Shown here piece after piece: positions 10,439-21,535 of a stretch of 64,000 nt of DNA. The position numbers and the translations under genes were made by a program. Position 1 is the first letter of the stretch; each line of letters opens with the position of its first letter. This stretch comes from Notamacropus eugenii. Lineage: Eukaryota; Chordata; Mammalia; Diprotodontia; Macropodidae. The stretch lies in assembly GCF_028372415.1 (NCBI RefSeq), contig NC_092879.1, forward strand, positions 93,892,741-93,956,740, in the 5' to 3' direction. The notes below the pieces were generated by a model. That model had not been told where the DNA came from. It was given only the letters and a program-made list of their open reading frames with translations, and did no database searches.

Positions 10439-11099
10439 AGCACCCAGGACAAGCTCATTGCCAACATAGCGGGTACCAAGAGCAGACTGCCCGAAGCCAT
10501 GCACTGTGGCAACTAATTAATGCCTCTAAGCCAGCTGCTAATTTCGTCATTGTGTTCATTATCCCAACATTACCACGATGCTTCATCAGCAGGGCGCTAA
10601 CGTCCAGCATTAACCTTTGGGACCGGCGAATGTTCGCTGAAAAACCAAGCACCCATTTTAAGGAGGGTGCTTGATTTTGTCATTGTGTCTTTCCTGATTG
10701 ATGTGGAAAATTCAGGAGGCAGGGGTGTAAGGGACATAGGGTAGGGAGGTAGGGGGAGAGGAAGGAGCAATTTTTGTGTATTTGGTTTCCATTGAACATT
10801 AAAACAACCCTTCAAGATAATATTGATCATCAGCTTGCTAAAAATTAACTGTAACATGTATAAAATTGGGAACATGACCTGGTAGTAAAAGGGTCACAGC
10901 CCTATCCCTACAGAAGCTTACTGCCTAGTGGGGGAAAGGAGGTAACTGCAGCAAACACTACAAGACTAGACTGAAGAGGTGCCGAATGAGGTGCTACAGA
11001 GGGGACTTGGCATCGGGGGCCCTGCCTTCTGGGTTCAGTCATCCCATGAAGTAGCTGCTTGATCTTTCTGTGCCTTGATTTCCTCTAGGCCTGCCTTTC
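10439..11099. other. Repeat-free candidate conserved non-coding element
   Basis: From 10480 to about 10860 I find no repeat. CpGs, TAATTA cores (gcaactaattaatgcctcta) and a perfect hairpin at 10646-10673 are present. The sequence resembles a conserved enhancer-type element, but conservation cannot be seen from one genome. No frame looks coding. Confidence 0.4.
10646..10673. other. Perfect 9-bp hairpin, 10-base loop
   Basis: CAAGCACCC at 10646-10654 pairs with GGGTGCTTG at 10665-10673. It lies in repeat-free sequence and could be a paired factor site or a small RNA stem; there is no T-run terminator or flanking miRNA-length stem. Confidence 0.7.
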
Positions 11100-11884
11100 T
11101 ATGAAGCTGTGCTTGGAGGGGCTGTAGGAATTAAAAGATGGGTCAGAGATACTGAAACTGATTGGCAAAGGCTTCCTGGAGGAGATAGTATGGAAACTAG
11201 TCCTTGAAAGATGATGAGATTTACAAAGGCATCAGGGAAGGTGACAGCATATTCCAGAGCAAGGGAACAACAAACAGGAACAAAACCAGGAGGGTGACAA
11301 TGTGGCATGTACGAGGTACACTGAGGCAGAGCAGGGGTCTTCATACCAAAGTAGTGCTTGCTGCCTCCAGAACCAGGCTAGAGAAATGAGAATGCAACAC
11401 CTGGGGACCCCAGAATAGCTCCCCTAGGATCAAGGTAATTTCTGGGTCTACGGCCACTCAAAATGAGAGCAGATGAGTCTCCATCCCATGGTTTGATTTT
11501 GTCTCTAGTCAGCCAGAGGACACAGTGCAAAGCAAAGGAATTTAATGACATAATAGTGCACATACTCTTCTGCAAAGATCCCCAAATGAGGGACACATGA
11601 GTAGGGAATATGTGGGGGGGGCATCTTCCATCTCTGCTGCTGGGGGATCCCTGACGTCCTTTGGTGCATCACTGCACTTCCCTCTTGCTCACATTGTCCT
11701 TTGGGCTCATCTCCCCGGGGCTCCCTGAGCTAGCAAAACATTCCTCTGCCAGGAGAAAGGTTGTTGCATCCAGAACACCACTGATGAGGGTTTTCGTCTT
11801 AGCCACCATACTGGCCTGTCCAAAGCCAAGCTGAAAATATTCCCAGGCCAAGATTAGACTTTTTCTTTCCAATCCCTTTACCTG
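11100..11884. other. Weak L2-like antisense piece, then unique DNA
   Basis: 11150-11320 has the antisense L2 look (caaaggcttcctggaggaga, gcatattccagagcaaggga), but the match is weak. 11400-11884 shows no recognised feature. Confidence 0.35.
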
Positions 11885-12500
11885 AAAGGGGTAATTCCAT
11901 TAATAAGCATTCATTAAGTGCTTTTTATGTGCTAAACAGTATACTAGCCAGGGGTTAAGCAGACAAAAATGAAACCAGCTTTTACTGTTGAGAAGCTCAG
12001 AGTACATACAGCCAGGGGAGAAAGTGTTTATACATGTAAGTGCAGCAGCATTGGCTGCGGGAGATCTCAGGAAAGACTCCATCTTGAAGAAAACTAGGTA
12101 TTCTGAGAGATGGAGACAAGGCAGCTTCCAGGCTAGGAGAACAGTCATCAAAAAATCAGGGAGGATGGGGTACCCCATAGGAAGGACAGCATCGAGACCT
12201 TTTTGTCTGGCCTACTGTGTGCATGGAGGGGAATAATGTACATATAATGAGGCTTGAAAGACAGATCAGATCCACATTCTGAAGAGCTTTAAAAGCACAT
12301 GGAGAAGCTGCCATTTAATTATGCAAGTCATCGGGATCCACCAGAGTTTAATGAGGAGAGGAGTGACATAGTCGGATTAGCACTCTTGGAAAATCAGCTT
12401 TGCAGCTGTGGGAAGGATGGATTTGAGTTAAGAGGGTAGTGAGACAGGGAGGCCAATTAGGAGGCTGCTGCAGTAGGCCAAGCAAGACTATCACCATTTC
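11885..12500 (-). mobile_element. L2 LINE 3' part, antisense
   Basis: Starts with the L2 3' end in reverse (taataagcattcattaagtg, then cttttactgttgagaagctc), passes the antisense C-terminal region, and includes aatgaggagaggagtgacat and aggaggctgctgcagtaggc, matching the L2 segment coding CNSLL on the other strand. Confidence 0.75.
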
Positions 12501-12919
12501 TTCCAGAAGTTGAACTGACAAAAAAATTTACCACAATGAGGAGTATGAAGAGCTTTGAGTAATCTATATATGTATTGAGGGCATCTTTAGTGAAGATATG
12601 AAAAGAGAATTAATAGGAGTTTGCAAATGATATTCTATAATAGGCCACATGTTGATCACGCAGTTGCTGAAAGGAGATGATTTGAGATCTCACTGTAGAG
12701 AAACATTTGATTCAGTAGAATAGCAAATATGTATACATATAGCTCTCTTCCAAGAAATGTCCTCCATGCATATTAGCAACTCAGAAGAAGACATGGAAGA
12801 AAGTGACACAGGATGAGAGGACATGGATGAGTCGCCATTTGAATGGTTGGAGTCGATAGTGGTGTTGAAGAGGTCACGTAACCTTTTAAATATCAATCAT
12901 TTTGCTAATTCTCCCCCCC
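12501..12919. other. No feature seen
   Basis: AT-rich unique sequence with a short C/T run at 12909-12927. No repeat or credible frame was recognised. Confidence 0.3.
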
Positions 12920-13100
12920 CCTCCCCTTAGAATTAGGGTTTAAATCCTGGCCATGCCACTTACTGCCTGTATGACTTTGGTCAAGTCATTTAACTTCTGG
13001 GACTCAGTTTCCCCACTTGTAAAATGAGGGGGGTTGGACTCGATGACCTCTAAGGTCTTTTGCAGGACTCAGTCATAGTGGTGCTATGATTCTGTGTGAT
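12920..13100 (+). mobile_element. MIR SINE, plus
   Basis: Phrases run in MIR order: gggtttaaatcctggccatg, ccacttactgcctgtatgac, gggactcagtttccccactt, gtaaaatgaggggggttgga. It is a good core match without a clear tail. Confidence 0.8.
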
Positions 13101-13157
13101 ACTGGAGTTACCTCTAAATATCCTTCACTCCTTCCTATCACTTCTCCTTGGTCTAAA

Positions 13158-13343
13158 CAAGGTGAAGAACCATATATGGCCTTCTAATTACTTGAGTGTA
13201 GCCTTTTGACTGAGTCCAAGTTTTACAGAACAAATCCTTTTACTAAAGGATTTGTTCTGTGAAGTTTGAATTCAGTTAGAGGGCTGCCCTTGAGGACCTA
13301 GAAGGCCATATGTGACCTCGAGGCTGCAGGTTCCCCAGCCCTG
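13158..13343. mobile_element. Palindromic hAT-type MITE
   Basis: The right end, read inward, is CAGGGCTGGGGAACCTGCAG; the left end CAAGGTGAAGAACC is a diverged partner. The centre has exact 16-bp arms, ACAGAACAAATCCTTT (13225-13240) and AAAGGATTTGTTCTGT (13245-13260), with a 4-base loop. Flanks GGTCTAAA and ATCTACAA are a decayed TCTA-type duplication. A relative lies at 57264-57465. Confidence 0.8.
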
Positions 13344-15714
13344 ATCTACAAACTTGTAAGAGATGGAGACATGTCTAAGTAGGGGCTCAGTAGGTCTGAA
13401 TTTGGCATTTATTTACTTCTTTAGTTGTAATTAAGTCTTTTAATTATTCTACTATCTGATCATTTAAGTTGGATTGCAGAACAGTGAAGTAAAACAGCTT
13501 TTCTGGGAAGAATGGATGGAGACTTGTTTTGCAAGTGCTTTAGTCTCACCACCCATGCTATCAGTGCCTTCAAATATATTTGTTTCATTAATTGGTTTCA
13601 TCCCATTTCCTTTATCTTTCCCTGACTTACTATCATTGGATTTCTTCTTCTATAAAAACCTACAATTTAATAAAACATCTGGACTGGCCAGACGCTAATT
13701 CTTTCTGACCACCCCAGAAGTCAATAATAAGCTTGCCTGTCTTGCCATATAATGTGATTTTGGTTGAAGCAGTGAAGGAAATTGAAACACATCTTTGGGA
13801 AGTCACTGGCATGTGACACCTCTTTAATTCAACGTGCTAATTATGGTTTTTGGAATTTGATAGATATCTTTGCCTTATTCCATTAGGAGAACAATTGGCA
13901 CCCCAAACAGGAGGCATGAATTTATTGAACTAAAATAAGCTGATATACACTGGATGTTTTCCTTTAGCAACAAACAAGCATAATTATTTGAACAAAACAA
14001 GCATAAGCATTTGCTGCATTTGAAAATATTTATGTTAAGTGTCTTTTTACTAAACAAAGATGAAATTAAAACCCAAAACGTTAGCTGATAAAACAAACTC
14101 AGTATTTACCTCTCTCTTTCTCTTTAATAATTATAAACTAGAGAAGACAGATGAGCTTTCATCAATTTTCACTTCTCATACGAGCTGTCATCTGAGAATG
14201 GATTCACTCAAAGGAAGCACTGGAATACCGTTCCAGGAGTCCTTATGTGTGGTTCCTTCTGGAAGGTCTATCACTTCACAGTCAGACTTCCTTTAAAGCT
14301 CATTAACTAGCATCTTTCTTATACAGTTCACCCTTAACCCCTGAAATTGATTATCTTTACTGTTATGAAGAGATGATTGCTGGATGGATATATCACAGCC
14401 AAGTCTTTTTCAACTAAAGACCGACCCCAAAATTGAGTTATTGAGACTATTGGCGAGAAAATGAACGGGAGATTGGTCTGTTATAGCCTTGCATTATCCA
14501 GAAAACTTTCCTTAACAGGAGAACATGCCATGGTCCTTATTCTGTGATATTTTAAATGAACACTAATGATAGAGAAGATTTGTCACCCCCTCCTGCATTT
14601 GGACAGCAATCAGAATCAAATTTTAAAATTCACTTTTGGCTTTGAAAAAAAAGTCAGCATCATTTCTCTCTTTAAAGCAATTGAAATCGCCCAGAAGATT
14701 TTTAGAAAGTGATGACCTGCTCAGCGCTTAGGGAATTTGTACCAGTTTGGGGAAAGGATTAATTAGAAAACCGCTTGGACCTGCTTAGCCAAGTGGAGGC
14801 CAAAAGAAAGGCCATTTTGCTGGGTTGGTTCCCTCTGAATGATATTCTTGGTGGTGCTGATAGAACTCTCACAATGGTTGATGGGGAGTGCTGGGCCCAT
14901 CGGGGCAATTATTTACCAGTCAATTTCAAAGCTGCCTTTGTTCAAAATGATACAATAAATAAATCAAATGGTGTGTCCTGATGAATTTGATGAAATCTTT
15001 TGAAGTACTTTCGGTTGCTAAGGCAACCTGTTCTATTGTCTTTGTTGAATGTGCTTTCACTTTCTGCAGTTGACTTCTGGAGGGTGAATATTTATTCTGG
15101 GGAAAAAAAGAAATTCATTGGTGATGGTAGCAGAATAAGCCCCCCCCATCAGTCGCTGCTAAATACTGAGATGAGATGCGATGACTGGCTTGAAGCCTGT
15201 CCCCTTTGACAGCACCCCACACAGCTTTCGACTTTGGAGTTTTTCCTTAACCCTTTGCTATCTTATCATAGGACTCACCGCACAATAAATGCCTAATAGC
15301 TACTTTTTCATTCATTAGTCAGAACTTACCTGTCTCAATCCCATTCCTTAGCTTGCTCGGTGAGAACTGTACCAAGCCAACCTGGTAGAGTTCTACTGGT
15401 TGATGGATTCCTTTGTGCTCTCCCATATTGGTTAATGCTGTGTATATGTTAACAGGTTATGGGGGGTACAGAGGGTTTAGATTAGGATCAAGTATCTCTC
15501 CCTATACCTGAAACTCCACTATTCATGATTCATTTCTTTGGGTTCAATGGTACCATCTCTCTGGTCTCTTGTAAGATAGGAAATTCTCTACATATCTTGT
15601 AAATGAGTCTGTCAGATCTCTTTCTTCTTGGGCAGCAGGGTCCATGATGGCATGTAGGCTCTGGGACAGCTGAAGGATGTGAGGTACAGGGGCAGGAGGA
15701 AGGAAGGAATGGGA
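13344..15714. other. Repeat-poor candidate regulatory block
   Basis: About 2.3 kb without a recognised repeat or gene. It is AT-rich and has many TAATTA, AATTAG and CTTTGTT-type cores, for example attaattag near 14759 and gcctttgttcaaaatgatac near 14932, and an RFX-type X-box at 15013-15028. Short frames here (60-80 codons) have no family likeness. This texture is what clusters of conserved non-coding elements near developmental genes look like, which is an inference. Confidence 0.45.
15013..15028. promoter_or_regulatory. RFX-family X-box-like palindrome
   Basis: GGTTGCTAAGGCAACC has perfect 6-bp arms (GGTTGC and GCAACC) around TAAG. RFX factors bind imperfect inverted repeats of the type GTTGCCATGGCAAC. 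The site lies in a repeat-free block. Binding itself is not shown. Confidence 0.6.
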
Positions 15715-15950
15715 TCAATATAATCACATATTTTGAGAGTTGGAAGAGGCCTTGACAGTCTCCTAGTCCAATCTATACTTTTGAAGTAGAATCCTCTAGC
15801 CTCTGTTTGAAGAACCAATCTGGGGAACCATCATCTCCTGAGGCCGCTTGTTCCAATTGAGGGTACCTCGAATTTTTCTGGAGTTTTCCCAACTCCCAGC
15901 CTGAATTGGCCTCTGGGACTAAACATATGTTATAGTCTCTTGCATATGAC
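15715..15950 (-). mobile_element. CR1/L3 LINE 3' region, antisense
   Basis: Shows ttttgagagttggaagaggc, ctcctagtccaatctatact, agcctctgtttgaagaacca and ggccgcttgttccaattgag, the amniote CR1/L3 antisense phrases. Old and diverged. Confidence 0.75.
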
Positions 15951-15974
15951 TTTCCTTCATACAGTGCCTGGCAC

Positions 15975-16300
15975 ACTGTTATTGTGTTTGTCCTTTGTTT
16001 TTGAAGAAGACCATGGCATCAGAGAACTGATGACATGACTTGTACTTGACTTTGTTTTGAGTGATGGAGGGCTGTGCAGGTCACCAACCTTACTTTCTCC
16101 TCCTGAGCTATCTGAGTCCAGTGACCAGATACTCATCAGGATGACTGGAGATGACCCAGGATGCAAAGGGAGACTTTGGCCTTTTTAGGCCAGTCTTTTC
16201 AGGTACTCAGTTAGAGGGAGGTAATTCCCATTGAGTGAATAGGCCTCTTTAAGAAGTAGTCAGGGAATGACCCTTTTAATGAACAAAAGAAAAAAATAAC
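15975..16300 (-). mobile_element. Long-bodied marsupial SINE body, antisense
   Basis: Contains gtcctttgtttttgaagaag, gatgacatgacttgtacttg, actttgttttgagtgatgga and gactggagatgacccaggat, the complement of the SINE body complete at 36008-36316. A further part, aataggcctctttaagaagt near 16239, is not in that copy and suggests a longer subfamily. Confidence 0.75.
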
Positions 16301-16417
16301 TAAATCAAGCTGGGAGGGAAACAGAGTCACTCTAAGACAGCCATTAAGTGGAGCTTGGGCAGGGACCTATTGTTGTCTAGTCTATGGGCTTCAGAGTGCT
16401 CTGGGTTTAAGGTTTGG

Positions 16418-16468
16418 GGAGAAGGAAGGAAGGAAGGAAGGGAGGAAGGGAGGAAGGAAGGAAGGACA
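16418..16468. repeat. (GGAA)n microsatellite
   Basis: GAAGGAAGGAAGG units with GGGA interruptions. Frames crossing it are repeat products. Confidence 0.9.
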
Positions 16469-16568
16469 CAACCAAATTTCAAAGGCAGGGGAGAGGGAGA
16501 CAGAAGGGAGAGGATGAGCTGGGTTACCCAGATAGCTGGGTCCCCACTCAGGCAGCTAGGTCTACTCA

Positions 16569-16680
16569 CAGGTTGTGTTTTGTCCATTTTCAACTAAGAC
16601 TATGACATTAGAGAAATGATGACATGACTGGCACTTGACTTTGTTTTCAGTGAGGGAGGGCTACGCAAGATAAATGCCCT
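16569..16680 (-). mobile_element. SINE body fragment, antisense, next to minisatellite
   Basis: gagaaatgatgacatgactg and ggcacttgactttgttttca followed by agtgagggagggctacgcaa match the SINE body antisense. The match stops about 20 bases before the tandem repeat starts. Confidence 0.75.
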
Positions 16681-16694
16681 GAGCCATCACAAGG

Positions 16695-18792
16695 ACTGAT
16701 GGGGAGACATGGACAGATGTGCACAGATGGGAACACGCAGACAGACAGATGGGGATACACAAACAAGTGGGGATACAGGGAAAGACAGATAGGGGACATA
16801 CAGACAGATATGGAACTCACGGACAGATAGGGTATACATAGACAGACAAATGGTGACACCTGGACAGATAGGAGACACACCGACAGATGGGGCACACAGA
16901 AAGATGGTGACACACTGACTGGTGGGGACAGATGGACAGACGGATGGGGACACACAGACAGATGGGGACATATAGACAGACAGGTGGGGACACACAGACA
17001 GACAGATGGGGCACACGGACAGATGGGGACACACAGACAGACAGGTGGGGGCCACATGGACAAATAGGGACACACAGACGGAAGGGCACATAAAGACAGG
17101 AGACACACAGACATGAGAGGACACACAGACAGATGGGGACAAACCAACTGGTGGGGACACATGGACAAAAGAGAACATAGAGACAGATAGGAGACACAAG
17201 GATAGTTGCGGACACACAGACAGATAGGGGAAACATGGGCAGACCTATGGGTGACACCAGGACAGGACAGGGGGGACACATGGACAGAAGGGCACACACA
17301 TAAAGATGGACATGTGGAGACACACAGACAGTTGGGGACACATAGACGGACAGGTGGGGACACACAGACAGATGGGGGACACACAGACAGAAAGATAGGG
17401 ACAGATGGACTGATGGGGACACACGGACGGACAGATGGGAACACACGGACAGACAGGTTGGGACACACGGACAGATAGGAACACATAGACACATGGGAAC
17501 ACGTGGACAGAAGGATACATAAAGACATAGGAGACACGAGAATAGGTGGGGACACACAGACAGATGGAGAAACATGGACAGACTGATGGGGGACACACAG
17601 ACCAATGGGCAACACACGGACAGATATGACACACACGGAGAGACAGATTGCAGACACACGGACAGACTGATGGGCACACACAGACAAACAGATGGGGACA
17701 CATAGATGGACAAATGGGGACACACAGACCAACAGATGGGGACACACAGACGAACAGATGGGGACACATGGACCAACAGATGGGGACGCAGATGGACAGA
17801 TGGGGACACTTGGACATATAGGGACACACAGACAGATGGGGAGACACAGAAAGACATTATGGGGACACACGGACAGGTGGGAACGCATGAACAGAAGGAT
17901 GGGGGACATACAGATAGGGGACACACCAAGAGATAAGGGACAAATGGACAGACACATGGGGACACACAGACAGATAGGAGACACACAGATGAGGACACAT
18001 GGACAGACAGATGGGGACCCACAATCAAGTGGGGTCTCATGGACACACAGAGGGGGGACAAACATACAGAGGACATACAAATAGATAGGGGCCACATGCA
18101 CAGATGGAGACACATGGACAGAGAGATGGGAACAAACCAAAAAGTGGGGACACATGGACAGAGAGATGGGGGGCTTACAGACAGATAAGAGATACATTGA
18201 GAGATAGGGGTTACATGGACAGATGGGAGACACACAGAGAGATGAGGACATATGGACAGTCAGATGGGGGCACACAGATAGGTGGGGATACATGAACAGA
18301 CAGATGGGGGACATACAGACTGATAGGGATCATACAAACAGAGAGAGGATACATGCACAGATGGAGACCTGGGGGACATACAGACAGGGGATACACTCCA
18401 AGAGGATACATGGACAGATGGGGGCACATGGACATATAGGAGACACACTGACAGATGAAGGCACATGGACAGACAGATGGGGATACATGGACAGACAGAT
18501 GAGGACATAGGGACAGGTGGACACACATGGACAGATTAATTGGGGCACCCAAACAGATAGGGGACAAATGGGCAGACAGATGTGGACGCATGGACAGATG
18601 GGGACACATCAACAGAGAGATGGGGGACACGTAGACAGATAGGAGACACACAGACAGACATGGGGAGACACGGACAGACTCATGGGGACACATGGACAGA
18701 TGGGGACACACGGACAGACAGATGGGGACATACGGACAGACAGATGGGGACACACAGACAGACAGAGACAGACAGATGGGGACACATAGATG
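16695..18792. repeat. 2.1-kb minisatellite, about 19-24-bp unit
   Basis: Tandem variants of GACACACGGACAGATGGGG and of a longer form with an extra ACAG (GACAGACAGATGGGG) fill the stretch, roughly 90-110 units. Units differ by short ACAG/CACA insertions and single-base changes, so the array is old or unevenly homogenised. The plus strand is very poor in T outside ATG, and the minus strand is C/T/G-rich and almost free of stop codons, so frames of 555 and 472 codons overlap in different registers. These Cys/Pro/Val/Ser-rich translations are artefacts. Confidence 0.95.
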
Positions 18793-18935
18793 GACTATCT
18801 ATGCCCAACCTGTGGTAGAGGATTTCGAGCTCGTATTCATCTGATCAGCCACAGTCAGACACAATGAAACTTCCCTTTATCATGGGGATGTCATTGTGGT
18901 CCTCTTTGAGAACAAAGGACAACAACCAACCAATA
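18793..18935 (+). mobile_element. 3' tip of an RTE-like or unassigned LINE with zinc-finger-like end
   Basis: One frame reads DYLCPTCGRGFRARIHLISH then a stop at 18865-18867, a C-x2-C-x12-H pattern. The non-coding tail is gtcctctttgagaacaaagg then acaacaaccaacc. A second copy at 46430-46650 keeps C-x2-C-x12-H-x3-H. The family is not identified with certainty; such finger-like C-termini are known in some LINE ORF2 proteins. Confidence 0.65.
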
Positions 18936-18990
18936 TATACTATATGTATATGTGTGTGTGCGTATACATGTATACACACATACACATACA
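18936..18990. repeat. AT/GT alternating tract with a perfect palindrome
   Basis: TATAT and GTGT/ACAC runs follow the LINE tail. GTATACATGTATAC at 18962-18975 is exactly self-complementary. It probably grew from the LINE 3' tail. Confidence 0.8.
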
Positions 18991-20044
18991 TGTTCCTGAT
19001 TTGAGTCTTTGGAGGGAATTTCCCTACCAGGAGTTACCTAAACCTATGTACTAAATGGTCTGATATGAAAAAAAAAATGATTAAAAGTAATTCTTACCAT
19101 TTCCTTTCCTGAGCTAGTTTTTAATAGAACAGTCCTTTAGGAGTGAGGAGCACAGGACCATGACTGTGTCTAATTGAAGGATCATTTCCCCACCACAGCG
19201 AGCGCTCACTTTGAGAAAATCACGGCACATACCAATGGATTCCCACCAAATGCACCCAGGCCTTGACTGAGGCAGGGTCTTGGTTTGAGGTTAATCAGAA
19301 GAAACTTCAGTGACTGTTTTCTCTTCTCTGGTAGTGCTGGAGTCTGCAATGCATGCTCGATAGACACTTAAATCAACCTGACAAGAGAAAATGAATGGAG
19401 AGTGCCTGGACCCAATTACCAATCCAGAAGTGAGTGGTAGAGGACTAATTACTTGAACGTGGCTAAGAATTCAAGCTATCTGTTGTTGCGAGTCTTCAAT
19501 GGCATCTAACAAGGAAGCCAGGCACCCCAATGTGCACCTGGCAAGTGGAGCTTTCTTGGAGAGAGGAAGGAGCCACCCATCTTGTCTGGGGCACCTGTGA
19601 ATGGTGTCATCCACCGAGCCATACCTAGGAATTATGGTGTAAGAGGTACTTCCTCTGTTGAAGAATGGGGGAACAGGGGGTTGTTATGGAGGAGCTCACC
19701 TCAACCTACCCTCTGGAGGTTCTTGAGACTGACCAAATGATTGAATGAAAGAAAGAAAGCCACTGATTAACACTGAACATTGCATTCAAAGTTCTCTGCG
19801 TGAGATTGCCAGAATGTGCTTCCAGCTCCTGACAGCTGATTTGGGAATGAAGGGGGAGTGTGCTGACAAACAACATCTGGGGCTGTGGGTCCAGCATAGG
19901 TGAGAGCCTCAGGGCATCTTCTTGGTGTCTTTCTGTTACAAAAGGAAACTCCTTTGAGTATCAATGTTTAAGTAAAATAGATTCTTCATAAGTATGGAAT
20001 ATGGTTTTTCCATAATAGGCCCAATATTACTTTGCCTTTTTATC
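18991..20044. other. Unique DNA, no gene seen
   Basis: About 1 kb without a recognised repeat. 19180-19500 has the mixed, CpG-retaining texture of possible constrained DNA (cagcgagcgctcactttgag). No credible coding frame was found. Confidence 0.35.
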
Positions 20045-20545
20045 CTCAGCTGATTGCAGTTGCCTTGCAGGCTGCTGGTGCCCCTTTTTGACTGTGATCA
20101 GGACAGGAATAGCCATGTTTTGCCCCTTGTGCCATGCACTGCAGCCAATAACCATTTCCAGGACCTTTTTTGCCTTCCTGGCTTCCTGCTATCTTGACTG
20201 AAAATAAGCCCTTAGACATTATCAAAAGTCTAGAAGTGGTCATCTTTCTGATTGCTACACAACATGTTGCCCTATCTGCTGTGGACATTTCCCAGAAGTC
20301 CACAAGAATGTGGTACCACCTGAAGCTGGGCTTTGGGAGCCACGGTACTAGACCTCCCATTTGGAATCCCCAAGAGATTCACTTGTGGGCAATCTACATC
20401 TGCCTTACCCTTCTCCAGAATGGGCAGTTTCTTTGCCAGAGTTCTTTCTTCTACTTGCCTCCGCAGGATTTGAGGCATTATTTTAAAAATACGCTGGGAG
20501 ATGCTGGGAGATCTCAGCTGAAAGCTTTCTCTACTCCACCATCTT
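20045..20545 (-). mobile_element. Probable L1 5' end, antisense
   Basis: The plus strand ends ctactccaccatcttgactg near 20530-20550; its reverse, cagtcaagatggtggagtag, is how therian L1 5' ends typically begin (ccaagatggcg-like). The sequence to the left fits a 5' UTR/ORF1 leader and holds 68-125-codon frames with no gene likeness. A non-L1 retroelement is possible. Confidence 0.5.
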
Positions 20546-20689
20546 GACTGTCCCCAGAAATCCTAGCCTCAATTTGCTTTTAGCAAAGGTACTTCCTAAG
20601 ACTGTATAATAAGAATAGTGGACTCACCCAAACTGGTACACACAAGGTCCTTGAGGAGAGTGGACTTAAAGTCCATAGGTAGTGAGGCC

Positions 20690-21160
20690 CCCCCAAGGGC
20701 AACAGATAATTCCTGCCTTTGGAGGCCCTTTTCTCCATTCATGCAAAGTTTCTGGACTTCCCCTTAGGCACAGTTCTCCTTCTGGGTGGGCCATCCACTG
20801 CGGTACCAGCCCCCTCTGTGATTCCCTCTTTTCCCCTTCTCCTGGGCTTATAGCTCCATTGGCTGTCCCCCATGCTCTCCCTCCTCATCTCTGCCTCTTT
20901 ATATTTCCTGGTTTTCTTCAAGATTCAGTTCAAATCTTCCCACCTCTCCCAGCCCATTCCCTTTCTCCTATTGGGGCCCCCTTTGGAGATTATCTCCCAT
21001 TTACCCTGTATGTTGCTATTTCTAAACATCTATCTCATGTGCATGTAGTTATTCGCTTATTGTCTCCCCCAACAGAAGGTGAGCTTCTTAAGGGCAAGGC
21101 CTTTGTTTTATCCTTCTTTGTGTGCCCAGTGCTAGGCATTGTTCCTTGTTCCTGTTGGCT
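20690..21160 (+). mobile_element. L2 LINE 3' end
   Basis: Shows ggctgtcccccatgctctcc, ttcaagattcagttcaaatc, ggtgagcttcttaagggcaa and tccttctttgtgtgcccagt, then gtgctaggc, the ordered L2 C-terminus and 3' UTR. The 195-codon frame across it is derived from L2. Confidence 0.75.
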
Positions 21161-21535
21161 CACTGACCGACCTTGGCGTGGTCATATGCTCTGCCTGGGC
21201 ACATTCATCTTAAGGTTGCTATTAGGTCACCTCCCAACCTCTGTGACTACTCCTGCCACCCTCCAGTGAGCTACTCTGGACTCTGAACATTGATAAGACC
21301 TCTGGGTTTCTGAACTCAAGGTCACCTGGACAGTCTTCTCTCAGAATACTAAGGCGAGGAAAGAATAAACACAATGGAACCGAGGTGCTGTGTGCTCATG
21401 GCCACACGATGGCCAAGTGGGAGGATTTGGCTGGCTGTTCCTCTTCTACCTCACAACATGTATTGAGCCCAAGGTAGCACTCCTAATTGAGGCCTCCAAG
21501 AAAAGAACCTGAGAAATGATCATCATTAAAACAGC
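21161..21535. other. No feature seen
   Basis: Unique mixed sequence between an L2 and a THER1-type SINE. Confidence 0.3.

Noticed and set aside
10646-10673. microRNA precursor or rho-independent terminator
   Set aside because: The stem is only 9 bp with no extended pairing; terminators of this type are bacterial and there is no T-run.
16647-18314. 555-codon minus-strand frame rich in Cys, Pro, Val and Ser (and an overlapping 472-codon frame)
   Set aside because: It is a translation of a minisatellite whose unit lacks stop codons. Different registers are open at once, there is no domain, and unit changes ignore codon structure.
20170-20547. 125-codon plus-strand frame as a gene
   Set aside because: Lies across a probable antisense L1 5' end; no protein family match that I can recall.
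20682-21269. 195-codon plus-strand frame
   Set aside because: Frame of the L2 3' region, including its UTR phrases.
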